From assembly GCA_034670145.1 (NCBI GenBank), contig JAXMOA010000005.1, forward strand, positions 186,001-250,000: DNA of 64,000 nt, in the 5' to 3' direction. Of this stretch, positions 33,676 through 42,435 are shown piece after piece (positions within the stretch are counted from its first letter, which is position 1; every line of letters begins with the position of its first letter). The position numbers and the translations under genes are program-made. The DNA is from HXMU1420-2 sp034670145 (GTDB lineage Bacteria > Pseudomonadota > Alphaproteobacteria > Rhodobacterales > Rhodobacteraceae). A model generated the notes under the pieces. That model was not told the origin of the DNA and searched no databases. It saw only the letters and a list, made by a program, of their open reading frames with translations.

Positions 33676-34854
33676 TCAGCCCGAGAAGATCTCCATCGGG
33701 GCGCCCAGCCCCTTGAGCTGATACTGGCCCATTTGGTCGCCCTGATGCGCCTCGACCAGATCGTGAAACGCCGCCGAAAGCAAAAGCGGGGCGTCCAGTT
33801 CACCACAGAGCGCCGCCACCCGGGCCGTCAGATTCACGTCGCGCCCGACGACGGTGTAATCCAGCCGCGCGCCAGAGCCGACATTGCCATAGGCCACGCG
33901 GCCGAAATGCAGGCCGATCCCGACCGAAAACTGCGGCGTCCCGTCATAGGCGGCCACGGCGGCCAGCGCCGCGCGGGCTGCGGACAGGGCCTTGGCGCAG
34001 GTTTCGGCCGCCTCTGAGTCATCGCGGAAGATCGCCAGAATGCCGTCCCCAATGAATTTCAGAACCTCGCCGCCGGCCGCCTCGATATGGGGCACGACAC
34101 AATCGTAATAGGCGTTGAGCAGCGCTGTTGCCGCTTCGGCCCGCATCTGTCCGGTGAAATGCGTGAACCCGCGCATATCCGCAAACAGGATCGCGGCAGG
34201 CATCCGCACTACCTCGCCACGGTGGACATCGCCGCTGAGGATTCTGCGCGCGGGTTCATCCCCTACATACATGCGCAGCGCGTCGCTCATCATGCGGTGG
34301 GTGGCCAGGATCTCTTGGGTGGCAGCGACCGCGGGGAAGATGGCCCGGAAAAAGGCCAGATCCTGCGCCGAAAACCCCTGCGGCGATCGGGTGGCAAAGG
34401 TGAAAGTATTGGCCATGCCGTTTTTCATAAAGACCGGGGCCACGATATAGTGGGTATAGCCGTCCTGCTTGAGCTCGGGGACGATGTCGAAGGTGTCATC
34501 AGGGGTGTCGGGCAGCCAGAGGATCAGCCATTCGCCGGTCCGGTGCACGACGGCGGCGGGGGAGGTGTTATAGTGCCCCCCCTGCGCGATGTAGGGAAAG
34601 GCATAGTTGTGCGCGCCTTTGCCCCGTTCCCAGATCCGGGCACTGGCAGAGGATTGCGCATGCAGCAGCCGCACGATGGAGCTGGCCCGGTCCAGAGGCA
34701 CCCCGGCGGCGCAGACACGCTCGGCCGTGCCGGTGACGATCACATCCGGGTCTTCGGCCTTGACCCCGTCGATCAGCATATACTCGAACAGGGCCAGAGC
34801 CGCGCTTTGGCGGTCGGGCGACAGGGTCGTGATGCTTTGGGTCGGATCGGTCAT
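33676..34854 (-). CDS. Class III adenylate/guanylate cyclase
   Basis: A 392-residue nucleotide cyclase. The catalytic domain (about 210-385) has the metal Asp in LFADMRGFTHF, the second in KFIGDGILAIF, and DYTVVGRDVNLTARV near the transition-state residues. The N-terminal ~200 residues are GAF-like in pattern and resemble the sensory region of other proteobacterial cyclases, ligand unknown. Soluble, no membrane segments. Convergent with the dehalogenase-like gene. Confidence 0.88.
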   Translation of the reverse strand: MTDPTQSITTLSPDRQSAALALFEYMLIDGVKAEDPDVIVTGTAERVCAAGVPLDRASSIVRLLHAQSSASARIWERGKGAHNYAFPYIAQGGHYNTSPAAVVHRTGEWLILWLPDTPDDTFDIVPELKQDGYTHYIVAPVFMKNGMANTFTFATRSPQGFSAQDLAFFRAIFPAVAATQEILATHRMMSDALRMYVGDEPARRILSGDVHRGEVVRMPAAILFADMRGFTHFTGQMRAEAATALLNAYYDCVVPHIEAAGGEVLKFIGDGILAIFRDDSEAAETCAKALSAARAALAAVAAYDGTPQFSVGIGLHFGRVAYGNVGSGARLDYTVVGRDVNLTARVAALCGELDAPLLLSAAFHDLVEAHQGDQMGQYQLKGLGAPMEIFSG

Positions 34855-34899
34855 CGCGGCAGATTAACGGATGGCGCCGGGCTGCACCACAGCGATTGC

Positions 34900-34938
34900 A
34901 TCACCACCGGATCACCACCGGATCACCACCCGATCACC
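34900..34938. repeat. 11-bp tandem repeat, about 3.5 copies
   Basis: ATCACCACCGG occurs at 34900-34910 and 34911-34921, then ATCACCACCCG at 34922-34932 and a partial ATCACCG at 34933-34939. It lies between the divergent cyclase and SDR genes, so it may affect either promoter. Confidence 0.85.
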
Positions 34939-34991
34939 GTTGCATCATCCCGAGCAAACCGGCAGTCTGATTTGAACAGGAGAGGTATGTC

Positions 34992-35786
34992 ATGAACGAT
35001 CTGGAAGGGCGCCTGGCGCTGGTAACGGGTTCGGCCACGGGGTTGGGCCGGTCCATGGTGGTAAAGCTGGCCGAGCGTGGCGCGGATGTGATTGTGAATT
35101 ACAGCCGGTCAGCGGATGAGGCCGAAGAGGCGGCAGACCTGTGCCGGGCCGCTGGCGCGCAGGTGCAGGTGGTTCAGGCGGATGTCTCGGAGGTTGAGGG
35201 CTGTCAGCGTCTGATCGCGGCGGCGGCGCCGCACGGGCGGCTGGACATTCTGATCAACAATGCCGGCACCACCCGCCATGCGCGCGATCACAGCGATCTG
35301 GATGCTTTGGGCAAGGATGATTTCATGGATATCTATGCGGTCAATGTGGTTGGGCCGTGGTTGATGTTGCAGGCGGCCAAGCCGCTGCTGGTGGCCGCAC
35401 ATGCGGATACCGGGCGGGCGTCGGCTGTGCTCAACACGTCGTCGATTGCCGGGGTCAAGGGGATCGGATCTTCGGTGGCCTATGCCTGTTCCAAGGGCGC
35501 GCTGAACACGATGACCCAGTCGCTGGCCCGGGCCCTGGCGCCACAGATCCGGGTGAATGCGATCTGTCCCGGCTTTATCGGCACCCGGTGGTTCAAGGAT
35601 GCGATGGACGAGGAGACCTATGCCCAGACCATTGCCGGGGTCGAGGCATCGACGCCGCTGGCGGTTGCCTCCGGGCCGGATGACATTGCCGATGCGGCGC
35701 TGTTCTTTGTCTCGGACGCCGCGCGCCACGTCACAGGCGAGACTCTCTTGGCAGATGCGGGGCTGCATCTGGGCAAGGCCCCCTGA
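34992..35786 (+). CDS. SDR-family oxidoreductase
   Basis: A classical short-chain dehydrogenase of 264 residues, close to 3-oxoacyl-ACP reductase-like enzymes. Cofactor motif VTGSATGLGRSM, structural LINNAGTT, catalytic Ser in NTSSIAG, and active-site VAYACSKGAL. ATG 34992 is preceded by GGAGAGG. Substrate unknown. Confidence 0.88.
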   Translation: MNDLEGRLALVTGSATGLGRSMVVKLAERGADVIVNYSRSADEAEEAADLCRAAGAQVQVVQADVSEVEGCQRLIAAAAPHGRLDILINNAGTTRHARDHSDLDALGKDDFMDIYAVNVVGPWLMLQAAKPLLVAAHADTGRASAVLNTSSIAGVKGIGSSVAYACSKGALNTMTQSLARALAPQIRVNAICPGFIGTRWFKDAMDEETYAQTIAGVEASTPLAVASGPDDIADAALFFVSDAARHVTGETLLADAGLHLGKAP

Positions 35787-35898
35787 ACAGAGCACCCTGC
35801 GCAAGCGTGCGTTGGCGCACAGGGTCGGTGAGCGGATGCGCTTGGGCGGCGGGGCGGGCTGACCTATGTGTAGGCAAACGCAGATAGCGGAGGCTGAT

Positions 35899-36810
35899 AT
35901 GTCACTAAGACCAACACTCGAAACGCGCCAGGCCATGCCCGCAATGGAGGGGGCCGGTGTGCACCTGCATCGGGCTTTCGGATTTCAGGACCCAAGCGAG
36001 CTGGACCCCTTCCTGTTGTTCGACGATTTCCGCAACGATGTGCCCGAGCATTTCCTCAAGGGTTTCCCCTGGCATCCCCATCGCGGGATCGAGACGATCA
36101 CCTATGTGCTGTCCGGCACGGTGGAACATGGTGACAGCCTGGGCAATACCGGCAGTTTGGGTGCGGGGGATGTGCAATGGATGACTGCCGGGTCGGGGAT
36201 TTTGCATCAGGAGATGCCCAAGGGCAATGAACGCGGGCAGATGCATGGGTTCCAGCTGTGGGGCAATCTGCCCTCCAGTCAGAAGATGACGGCCCCGCGA
36301 TATCAGGATGTGGAATCGGCAGCGATCCCCGAGGTGATCGACGATGACGGCACGGTGGTGCGGGTCGTGGTGGGCGAATTCTGGGGCAAGACCGGCCCGG
36401 TGGACGGGATCGCGGCGGATCCGCAATACCTGGATATTTCGCTGCCCCCCGGGGTGCGCAAGACGTTTCGGATCGACACCTATCGCCGGGCCTTTGCCTA
36501 TGTGTTCGAGGGAGAGGCCGCCTTTGCGGATGCGTCGGCCCCGCAGGGGGTTTTGCTGGAAAAGGAGGTCGCGGGCGAGGAAGTGCATATCCGCGATTTC
36601 TCGGGCGATCGGACCCTGATCCGCTTTGGCACCGGGGATGAGATTACGGTGCAGGCCGGAGAAGAAGGCGCGCGGTTTTTGCTGGTTTCGGGCGCACCGA
36701 TTGCAGAGCCTGTGGCCTGGCATGGGCCGATCGTGATGAACACGCAGGAAGAGCTGATGCAGGCGATGAAAGACCTGCGAAATGGCACGTTCATTCGCGA
36801 TCATGGGTAA
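35899..36810 (+). CDS. Pirin family protein
   Basis: A 303-residue bicupin of the pirin family. The metal ligands are visible in FPWHPHRGIETITYVL and GILHQEMPKGNE. Some bacterial pirins have quercetinase activity or bind other proteins; function here is not fixed. ATG 35899 has GGAGG at 35889-35893, so the upstream open frame from 35866 is not used. Confidence 0.93.
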   Translation: MSLRPTLETRQAMPAMEGAGVHLHRAFGFQDPSELDPFLLFDDFRNDVPEHFLKGFPWHPHRGIETITYVLSGTVEHGDSLGNTGSLGAGDVQWMTAGSGILHQEMPKGNERGQMHGFQLWGNLPSSQKMTAPRYQDVESAAIPEVIDDDGTVVRVVVGEFWGKTGPVDGIAADPQYLDISLPPGVRKTFRIDTYRRAFAYVFEGEAAFADASAPQGVLLEKEVAGEEVHIRDFSGDRTLIRFGTGDEITVQAGEEGARFLLVSGAPIAEPVAWHGPIVMNTQEELMQAMKDLRNGTFIRDHG

Positions 36811-36882
36811 ATGTCCCAGCTGGGACATGGGTCTATGTGACTGTTTTTATTTATGGTAGCGATAACATAAAACCCAGGACAA

Positions 36883-36907
36883 GGCAGCCTTGAGGGGCTG
36901 CCCTTTT
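36883..36907 (+). terminator. Rho-independent terminator after pirin
   Basis: Arms GGCAGCC (36883-36889) and GGCTGCC (36896-36902) around a six-base loop, followed by CTTTT. It lies about 70 bases past the pirin stop. Confidence 0.75.
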
Positions 36908-37006
36908 GGTTGAGGGGAAGAGACACGGCCCTGCCGGAGATTGCGTTATAGGCGGCGCTCTGTTAGCCTAAGTTCGTGAAAAATTCTTGTGCTGTTGAGT
37001 TTGGCG

Positions 37007-39091
37007 ATGTTGAGCAATCGTAGTTTGCACGCTGCCAATGTTCTGGTTTGCATTGGCGGTTTGGCCACGGCGACCGGCGTGATCGCTGGCGCGGGCGCGA
37101 TTGTTGCCGGAACGATGTCGCTGCGGGAATTGGCCAAGCGGTTGCCGCCTGCGACGCAGCAGCTGTCCGAAGACATCGCGCGAAACCTGCGGGATGCCAT
37201 AGAAGGGAATACGGGGCTGGACGACAGCCGCCGGGACATTCTTTACCAGATGATTGAGGCCTCTGCACCCGCACCGCAGAGCATCGTCGATGCCGGGCAA
37301 CAGCCGGAAGCACTGTTGAAAAACATGCAGGCGCGTCTGAGAAAGCGAAAGGATCAGCCGGATTACGTGCTCGAAGACAACCTGAGCGAGTTCCGCAAAG
37401 TCGTTGGCCCGATCCTGACGAAGCTGTTGAATGACCCCGTTTTTACGGCCCAACTGGCCCCCCTGCGAGAGCGCGCGTTTTGGGAGATGAAGGCGACCGG
37501 AGAGGACACGAATGAAAGGGTGCGCCGGATAGAGGCGGCTGTGGCACAGGCCCCCGGACCGGCGATTTCAGACCCCAAAGCGCTGCGCACCTGGATGGAG
37601 AAGCATTCGCGCGAGACGTTGGAGGGGTTGGCGCTGCGGTTTGGTCATGCCGCGCCTGAGGATCTGGGGCTGGCCGAGTTGAAATCCTATCTGATCTCCA
37701 AAGCGGCGGATTTGAAGCGGTTGGAAAAGGTGGTTGCGGCGCTGGAAGATCCGACAGGGCGGATTGCGAATTTGAAGGCGGCGGCAGAGGCGGCGATTTC
37801 AAATGGTCAGCTGGAAGAGGCCAAGGCGCGGATTGCGGATGCGTTGGAGATTCAGCGCAGCGAGCGGACGCTGGAAGCGCTAAAAGCCGATGCGGCGTTG
37901 GCGGAGGTCGAGGCAGAGATCGCGCTGATCGAAACGGACCATGACAGTGCCTTTGCCCTGTTTCGCGGCATTGCAGAGAGCTTCAAGCCCTTTGATGAGG
38001 CTGCGTTTTGTCGGCGGTGTAGAGAGTATTCTAGGCCGCTCTACTTGAGTGCGCGACGCTATGGCGGCACAGGCCTGGCGCGCGCGGCCGAGCTGTTGCA
38101 ACTGGCGCTGGCCACCCCATTGCGACAGAGCGACCCGTGGCTTTGGGCGGCGATACAGAACAACCTCGCCAACGCACTGCGAGCGCAAGGCGAACGCACG
38201 GACGGGCCAGAGGGCGCAGACCTGCTGGCACAGGCAGTCACAGCCTATCGCGCCGCGCTGGAAGTGCGCACACGCGACGTGCAGCCGGTGGATTGGGCGG
38301 CGACGCAGAACAACCTCGCCAACGCACTGCAAGCGCAAGGCAAACGCACGGGCGGGCCAGAGGGTGCGAAGCTGCTGGCTCAGGCGGTCACCGCCTATCG
38401 TGCCGCGTTGGAGGTGTGCACCCGCGACGCGGAGCCGGTGGATTGGGCGATGGCGCAGAACAACCTCGCCAACGCACTGCAATCGCAAGGCAAACGCACG
38501 GACGGGCCCGCGGGTGCAGACCTGCTGGCACAGGCGGTCGCCGCCTATCGTGCCGCGCTGGAGGTACACACGCGCGACGCGCGGCAGGTGGATAGGGCGG
38601 CGACGCAGAACAACCTCGCCGCCGCATTGTCGGAGCAAGGCGAACGCACGGGCGGGCCAGAGGGTGCAGACCTGCTGGCACAGGCGGTCGCCGCCTATCG
38701 TGCCGCACTTGAGGTGAACACGCGCGACGCGCAGCCGGTGGATTGGGCGGCGACGCAGAACAACCTCGCCGTCGCACTGCGAGCGCAAGGCAGCCGTACG
38801 GGCGGGCCAGAGGGTGCAGACCTGCTGGCACAGGCGGTCGCCGCCTGTCGCGCCGCGCTGGAGGTGCGCACGCGCGACGCGCAGCCGGTGGATTGGGCGA
38901 TGACGCAGGAAAACCTGGCGTTTGTGAACCTGGCCCTGGCGGATCATGAGACATGTGCGGCCCCGCGCCCGCATCTGGAGGCGGCCTTGGCACATATTGA
39001 GGCGGCGCTGGAGGTATTTGATCCGGTGCATATGGCGTTCAACCATGCAAAGGCCACAGAGTTGCGCGACCACCTGCAGGCGCGGTTGTAG
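37007..39091 (+). CDS. Membrane-anchored TPR protein with five near-identical 50-residue repeats
   Basis: About 694 residues. An N-terminal membrane helix (about 12-36) is followed by a charged helical region of ~340 residues and then five 50-residue repeats, each starting near TQNNLANAL and containing AVAAYRAALEV, the pattern of an extended TPR family with WA-TQNNL repeats often found beside signalling or CHAT domains. The C-terminus continues with a partial sixth repeat and a last TPR-like pair. No partner domain is present here. No good ribosome site marks the start; GTG 36989 is an alternative to ATG 37007. Confidence 0.75.
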   Translation: MLSNRSLHAANVLVCIGGLATATGVIAGAGAIVAGTMSLRELAKRLPPATQQLSEDIARNLRDAIEGNTGLDDSRRDILYQMIEASAPAPQSIVDAGQQPEALLKNMQARLRKRKDQPDYVLEDNLSEFRKVVGPILTKLLNDPVFTAQLAPLRERAFWEMKATGEDTNERVRRIEAAVAQAPGPAISDPKALRTWMEKHSRETLEGLALRFGHAAPEDLGLAELKSYLISKAADLKRLEKVVAALEDPTGRIANLKAAAEAAISNGQLEEAKARIADALEIQRSERTLEALKADAALAEVEAEIALIETDHDSAFALFRGIAESFKPFDEAAFCRRCREYSRPLYLSARRYGGTGLARAAELLQLALATPLRQSDPWLWAAIQNNLANALRAQGERTDGPEGADLLAQAVTAYRAALEVRTRDVQPVDWAATQNNLANALQAQGKRTGGPEGAKLLAQAVTAYRAALEVCTRDAEPVDWAMAQNNLANALQSQGKRTDGPAGADLLAQAVAAYRAALEVHTRDARQVDRAATQNNLAAALSEQGERTGGPEGADLLAQAVAAYRAALEVNTRDAQPVDWAATQNNLAVALRAQGSRTGGPEGADLLAQAVAACRAALEVRTRDAQPVDWAMTQENLAFVNLALADHETCAAPRPHLEAALAHIEAALEVFDPVHMAFNHAKATELRDHLQARL
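38144..38893 (+). repeat. Five tandem 150-bp coding repeats
   Basis: Copies begin at 38144, 38294, 38444, 38594 and 38744, with a partial sixth from 38894. The copies are highly similar at DNA level, sharing for example CAGAACAACCTCGCC and GGCGGGCCAGAGGGTGC. The exact period keeps frame, so copy number may vary between strains. Confidence 0.92.
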
Positions 39092-39097
39092 GGGCGA

Positions 39098-39709
39098 TCA
39101 GGCCCCCACGGCCTTTTGCACCATGGTCCAATAGAGCGCTTCGACCTCTTCCTGGCTGAGCCGTCCGCCGGGCCGGTACCAGGTGTTGACCCCGTTGAGC
39201 ATGGCGATCACGGCCAATGTGGCGATCTTGGTATCGGGCATGGAGAAGGCGCCGCTGGCGACTCCGGCGTCGAGGATGGATTGCAGTTGATCCTCGTAGC
39301 GGCGGCGCTGGGGCTCGATCCGGGCGAAGTTTTCGGGGGTGAGGGCGCGCAGCTCCATATAGGCGATGAACATTTCATCCGGGCGGGTGATATGGAAGCC
39401 GATGTGGAAGCGCACGAAGCGTTGCAGGCGGGCTGGCGCGGGCTGGGTGGCGTTCTGGGTGGCGGGCTGGGTGGCGGCGATCTGGGCGTATTCGTCCAGG
39501 AGGGTGGTCATATGGTGCTGCATCAGGTCGAACAGCAGGGTTTGTTTGTCGGGGGTGTAATTATAGAGGGCGCCGGCCTGGACCCCCACCTGGGCTGCGA
39601 TCTGGCGCATGGAGACGGCGTTATAGCCGTGGCGTGCGAACAGGTGCAGGGCCGCTTCGCGGATGCGGGGGCCGGTGATGTCGGAGTGGGAGCCTGCGGT
39701 ACGTGCCAT
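39098..39709 (-). CDS. TetR-family transcriptional regulator
   Basis: A 203-residue repressor. The N-terminal helix-turn-helix reads IREAALHLFARHGYNAVSMRQIAAQVGVQAGALYNY in consecutive parts, with the YNYTPDKQTLL recognition region. The C-terminal domain would bind an unknown small ligand; a NATQPA low-complexity stretch lies in the middle. A perfect inverted repeat sits just upstream of its start, suggesting autoregulation. Confidence 0.9.
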   Translation of the reverse strand: MARTAGSHSDITGPRIREAALHLFARHGYNAVSMRQIAAQVGVQAGALYNYTPDKQTLLFDLMQHHMTTLLDEYAQIAATQPATQNATQPAPARLQRFVRFHIGFHITRPDEMFIAYMELRALTPENFARIEPQRRRYEDQLQSILDAGVASGAFSMPDTKIATLAVIAMLNGVNTWYRPGGRLSQEEVEALYWTMVQKAVGA

Positions 39710-39718
39710 GGGGCGATC

Positions 39719-39742
39719 TTATCTGAACGTGTGTTCAGATAG
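39719..39742. promoter_or_regulatory. Probable TetR operator
   Basis: TATCTGAAC (39720-39728) and GTTCAGATA (39733-39741) form a perfect 9-base inverted repeat around GTGT, ten bases upstream of the tetR start. The size and form are typical for TetR-type operators. Confidence 0.8.
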
Positions 39743-39809
39743 AAGCCCTTTGGTGGCGGGTGGTTTGCGCGCTCTTGTCCTGCGGCGTTGGATTTGGCAT
39801 GGCTGGGGG

Positions 39810-40052
39810 ATGAAACGTGTTCTACCTCTTTGTCTTTTGATGGGGGCCTGTATCGAGGTGCCCGAGCTGGATCAGGCTGTGCCGGAGTGGGTGGATCAGT
39901 CGGAGTATCCGGCCCTGGTTTCGATGGACGGGTTGCAGACGGGTCAGGTGCCGCCTGAGGCGGAGGCCGAGGCGCTGGAGGACGAGCTGGCGGCGCGGGC
40001 GGCCGGGCTGAGGCGGCGGGCGGCGGCGTTGAATGCGCAGGTTGTGGAGTAG
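39810..40052 (+). CDS. Small lipoprotein
   Basis: An 80-residue protein with signal peptide and lipobox LMGAC (Cys at about 14), then a mature part rich in Glu and Ala that is probably a helix (AEAEALEDELAARAAGLRRR). ATG 39810 is directly preceded by GGGGG. Function unknown. It lies divergent from tetR and upstream of hom. Confidence 0.7.
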   Translation: MKRVLPLCLLMGACIEVPELDQAVPEWVDQSEYPALVSMDGLQTGQVPPEAEAEALEDELAARAAGLRRRAAALNAQVVE

Positions 40053-40160
40053 GCCCGCGATTTCCGGCGGCAGAGGGCTGCGGGCGCAAGGCGGCGCATT
40101 GCACCAGTTGGACGAAGCCGCTACGAGGGCAGTGAACATCATCAAGGAAGGAACCGGCGG

Positions 40161-41447
40161 ATGAGCACAGCGCTGCGTCTGGGGATTGCGGGTTTGGGGA
40201 CTGTCGGCGTGGGGGTTGTGCGGATTGTGCGCGCTCATGCGGATCTGCTGGCGGCGCGCTGCGGTCGGCCGATCGAGATTGTTGCCGTATCGGCGCGGGA
40301 CAAGACCAAGGATCGCGGTGTCGGGCTGACCGGCTATGCCTGGTGTGACGATCCGGTGGCGCTGGCTGTGCGCGATGATGTGGATGTTTTTGTCGAATTG
40401 ATGGGCGGCAGCGAAGGCGCGGCGCGGCAGGCGACCGAGGCGGCGCTGGCGGCGGGCAAGGATGTGGTTACGGCCAACAAGGCGTTGCTGGCGATCCATG
40501 GGCAGGCCCTGGCTGAAACCGCCGAGGCCGGGGGTCAGGTGATCCGCTATGAGGCGGCTGTGGCTGGGGGTATTCCTGTGGTCAAGGCGCTGACCGAGGG
40601 GCTGGCGGGCAACGCTGTGACCCGGGTCATGGGCGTGATGAACGGCACCTGCAACTACATACTGACGCGGATGGAAAAGGCCGGGTTGAGCTATGAGGAG
40701 GCCTTTGCCGAGGCGGATGGGCTGGGCTATGTGGAGGCGGATCCGACGCTGGACATTGGCGGGATTGATGCCGGGCACAAGCTGACCCTGCTGTCAGCCA
40801 TCGCCTTTGGCACCCGGCCGGATTTTGACGGCATCCGGCTGGAAGGCATCGACAACGTGTCGATCGACGACATCCGCCAGGCGGCGGATATGGGATATCG
40901 GATCAAGCTGCTGGGGGTTGCCCAGCGCACCGCGCGCGGGTTGGAGCAGCGCATGACGCCCTGCCTGGTACCGGCGGGGTCGCCTCTGGGTCAGCTGGAG
41001 GGTGGCACCAATATGGTGGTGATCGAAGGCGACGCGGTGGAGCAGATTGTCCTGCGTGGCCCCGGCGCGGGCGAAGGCCCGACGGCGAGCGCGGTGATGG
41101 GCGATATCTGTGATATCGCACGCGGCCTGCGGATCGCGACCTTTGGCCAGCCGGCCAGCACGCTGGAGGCGGTTCCGGCGGCGAAATCCCCCCTGCCCGC
41201 TCCGTTTTATCTGCGTATGACGCTTCAGGACAAACCCGGTGCGCTGGCGCAGATTGCGACCATTCTGGGAGACTCGGGCATTTCGATTGACCGGATGCGC
41301 CAATATGGCCATTCCGCCTCTGAGGCGCCGGTTCTGATCGTGACCCACAAGACCAGCCGCGACGCGCTGGACGAGGCGCTGGCCGCAATGGCGCAGCGGG
41401 ATGTGGTGACATCGCCCCCGGTTGCCTTGCGGATCGAACAGATCTGA
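40161..41447 (+). CDS. hom: Homoserine dehydrogenase
   Basis: Reduces aspartate semialdehyde to homoserine in the threonine/methionine branch. The 428 residues comprise an N-terminal NAD(P) domain (IAGLGTVGVGVVRIV), the catalytic region (GIPVVKALTEGLAGN; MNGTCNYILTRME; AEADGLGYVEADPTLDIGG in parts) and a C-terminal ACT domain (QDKPGALAQIATILGDSGIS) for feedback control. ATG 40161 follows AAGGAAGGAACC. Confidence 0.97.
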   Translation: MSTALRLGIAGLGTVGVGVVRIVRAHADLLAARCGRPIEIVAVSARDKTKDRGVGLTGYAWCDDPVALAVRDDVDVFVELMGGSEGAARQATEAALAAGKDVVTANKALLAIHGQALAETAEAGGQVIRYEAAVAGGIPVVKALTEGLAGNAVTRVMGVMNGTCNYILTRMEKAGLSYEEAFAEADGLGYVEADPTLDIGGIDAGHKLTLLSAIAFGTRPDFDGIRLEGIDNVSIDDIRQAADMGYRIKLLGVAQRTARGLEQRMTPCLVPAGSPLGQLEGGTNMVVIEGDAVEQIVLRGPGAGEGPTASAVMGDICDIARGLRIATFGQPASTLEAVPAAKSPLPAPFYLRMTLQDKPGALAQIATILGDSGISIDRMRQYGHSASEAPVLIVTHKTSRDALDEALAAMAQRDVVTSPPVALRIEQI

Positions 41448-41539
41448 ACCGGCAGAGATTTCGACCTGTCGGCACGACGGGTGAGACCCAAAGACAGACC
41501 CTGACACCGGGTGCCATGGAAATGGCCCCGGGGTGCTGG

Positions 41540-41959
41540 TGACCCGGTACAGCCTGGAAGTAATTCCAGCACTCAGCCGGATCATATTGATCCGAGGGCT
41601 TGGAAGACTTCTGTGAATGTCCTGGCGCCAATGCGTCTCAGGTGGGCCTTCAGTTTCGAGAAGGCTTGTTCGATTGGGTTCAGATCGGGCGAGTATGCTG
41701 GTAGGTAAAGGAACCAGCAGCCATGGTCGCGCAGGGCCTGTGCTGCCTCCTTGTTTCGATGGGTTGCCAAATTGTCGAGAATGACGACGGTGCCGGGCGT
41801 GATCTCTGGGGCGAGCACTTCGCAGATGTAAGCGGCAAAGGCCGGGCCGTCCATCGCGCCCTTGATGACCCATGGCGCGATCAGCGCGTCTTGGGTCAGG
41901 CCCGCGATCAGCGTCCCCTTGTGCGGTCTGTGCATCTGGTTCAGGCGTTTCAGGGTGCT
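41540..41959 (-). pseudogene. IS630-type transposase remnant
   Basis: A C-terminal piece of an IS630-family transposase. It keeps the second Asp (VVILDNLATHRN) and the Glu (YLPAYSPDLNPIEQAFSKLK) of the DDE triad but lacks the N-terminus and first Asp. The frame 41582-41935 stops after EVFQALGS, and the family's C-terminal PAECWNYFQA continues in another frame at about 41548-41577, so a frameshift is present. The left side abuts the hom 3' region and the right side the thioesterase stop. No terminal inverted repeats were identified. Confidence 0.8.
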
Positions 41960-41968
41960 GCGCCTGTT

Positions 41969-42421
41969 TTATGTCAACAGGCGCAGGGCCTGCCCGGCCC
42001 ATTCGGGGCGCACAGCGACGGTGGCGTCGCGCAAGGATTGCAGCACGTCGGGCGGGAAGCTGGCGGCGCGTTTGGCGCCGGTGTCATAGTGCAGCAGCAT
42101 ACATTCCACCGTCGCGCGTTCGCGCCCGTCGACCCAGAGCGCATGGCCCACGTGCAACCGTTTGGCATCGACCCCCAGGATCATGCTTTCGACGGCCAGC
42201 TCTGCCGCGGCCTTGACCTCGTCCAGGTAGCGCAGGTGGCTTTCCAGGGTGTAGAGCGCGCAGCCGGTTTCGTCGAAATAGTCGGTGCCGATTGCAAACT
42301 GGTCCTGAAGCGCCCAGGTCGCGTTGCTGAAGGGGACGAGGTAGTAGGCCTCGTTCAGGTGACCGTAGGCGTCCAGCCAGCTGTCTTGCAGGGGTTCTGT
42401 GTGCAGGTGAAAGGACACCAT
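41969..42421 (-). CDS. Hotdog-fold acyl-CoA thioesterase
   Basis: A 150-residue 4HBT-like thioesterase. The N-terminus QDSWLDAYGHLNEAYYLVPF carries the Asp/His region of this fold, and SHLRYLDEVKAAAELAVES follows. The pattern recalls thioesterases of carnitine degradation (betainyl-CoA type), but this is from memory. A perfect inverted repeat (GCGCCTGTT at 41960-41968 and AACAGGCGC at 41976-41984) covers its stop and may end transcription. It lies 14 bases after the methyltransferase on the same strand, so the two are likely co-transcribed. Confidence 0.8.
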   Translation of the reverse strand: MVSFHLHTEPLQDSWLDAYGHLNEAYYLVPFSNATWALQDQFAIGTDYFDETGCALYTLESHLRYLDEVKAAAELAVESMILGVDAKRLHVGHALWVDGRERATVECMLLHYDTGAKRAASFPPDVLQSLRDATVAVRPEWAGQALRLLT

Positions 42422-42435
42422 CTGTGTATTCCTCC

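Noticed and set aside
38144..38893. Regular repeats that might suggest a CRISPR array
   Set aside because: The 150-base period is in frame and encodes TPR units inside one long gene; there are no variable spacers.
41447..41582. Terminal inverted repeat of the IS630 element
   Set aside because: Several short dyads exist here but none matches a partner near 41,960, and hom's terminator is expected in the same place.
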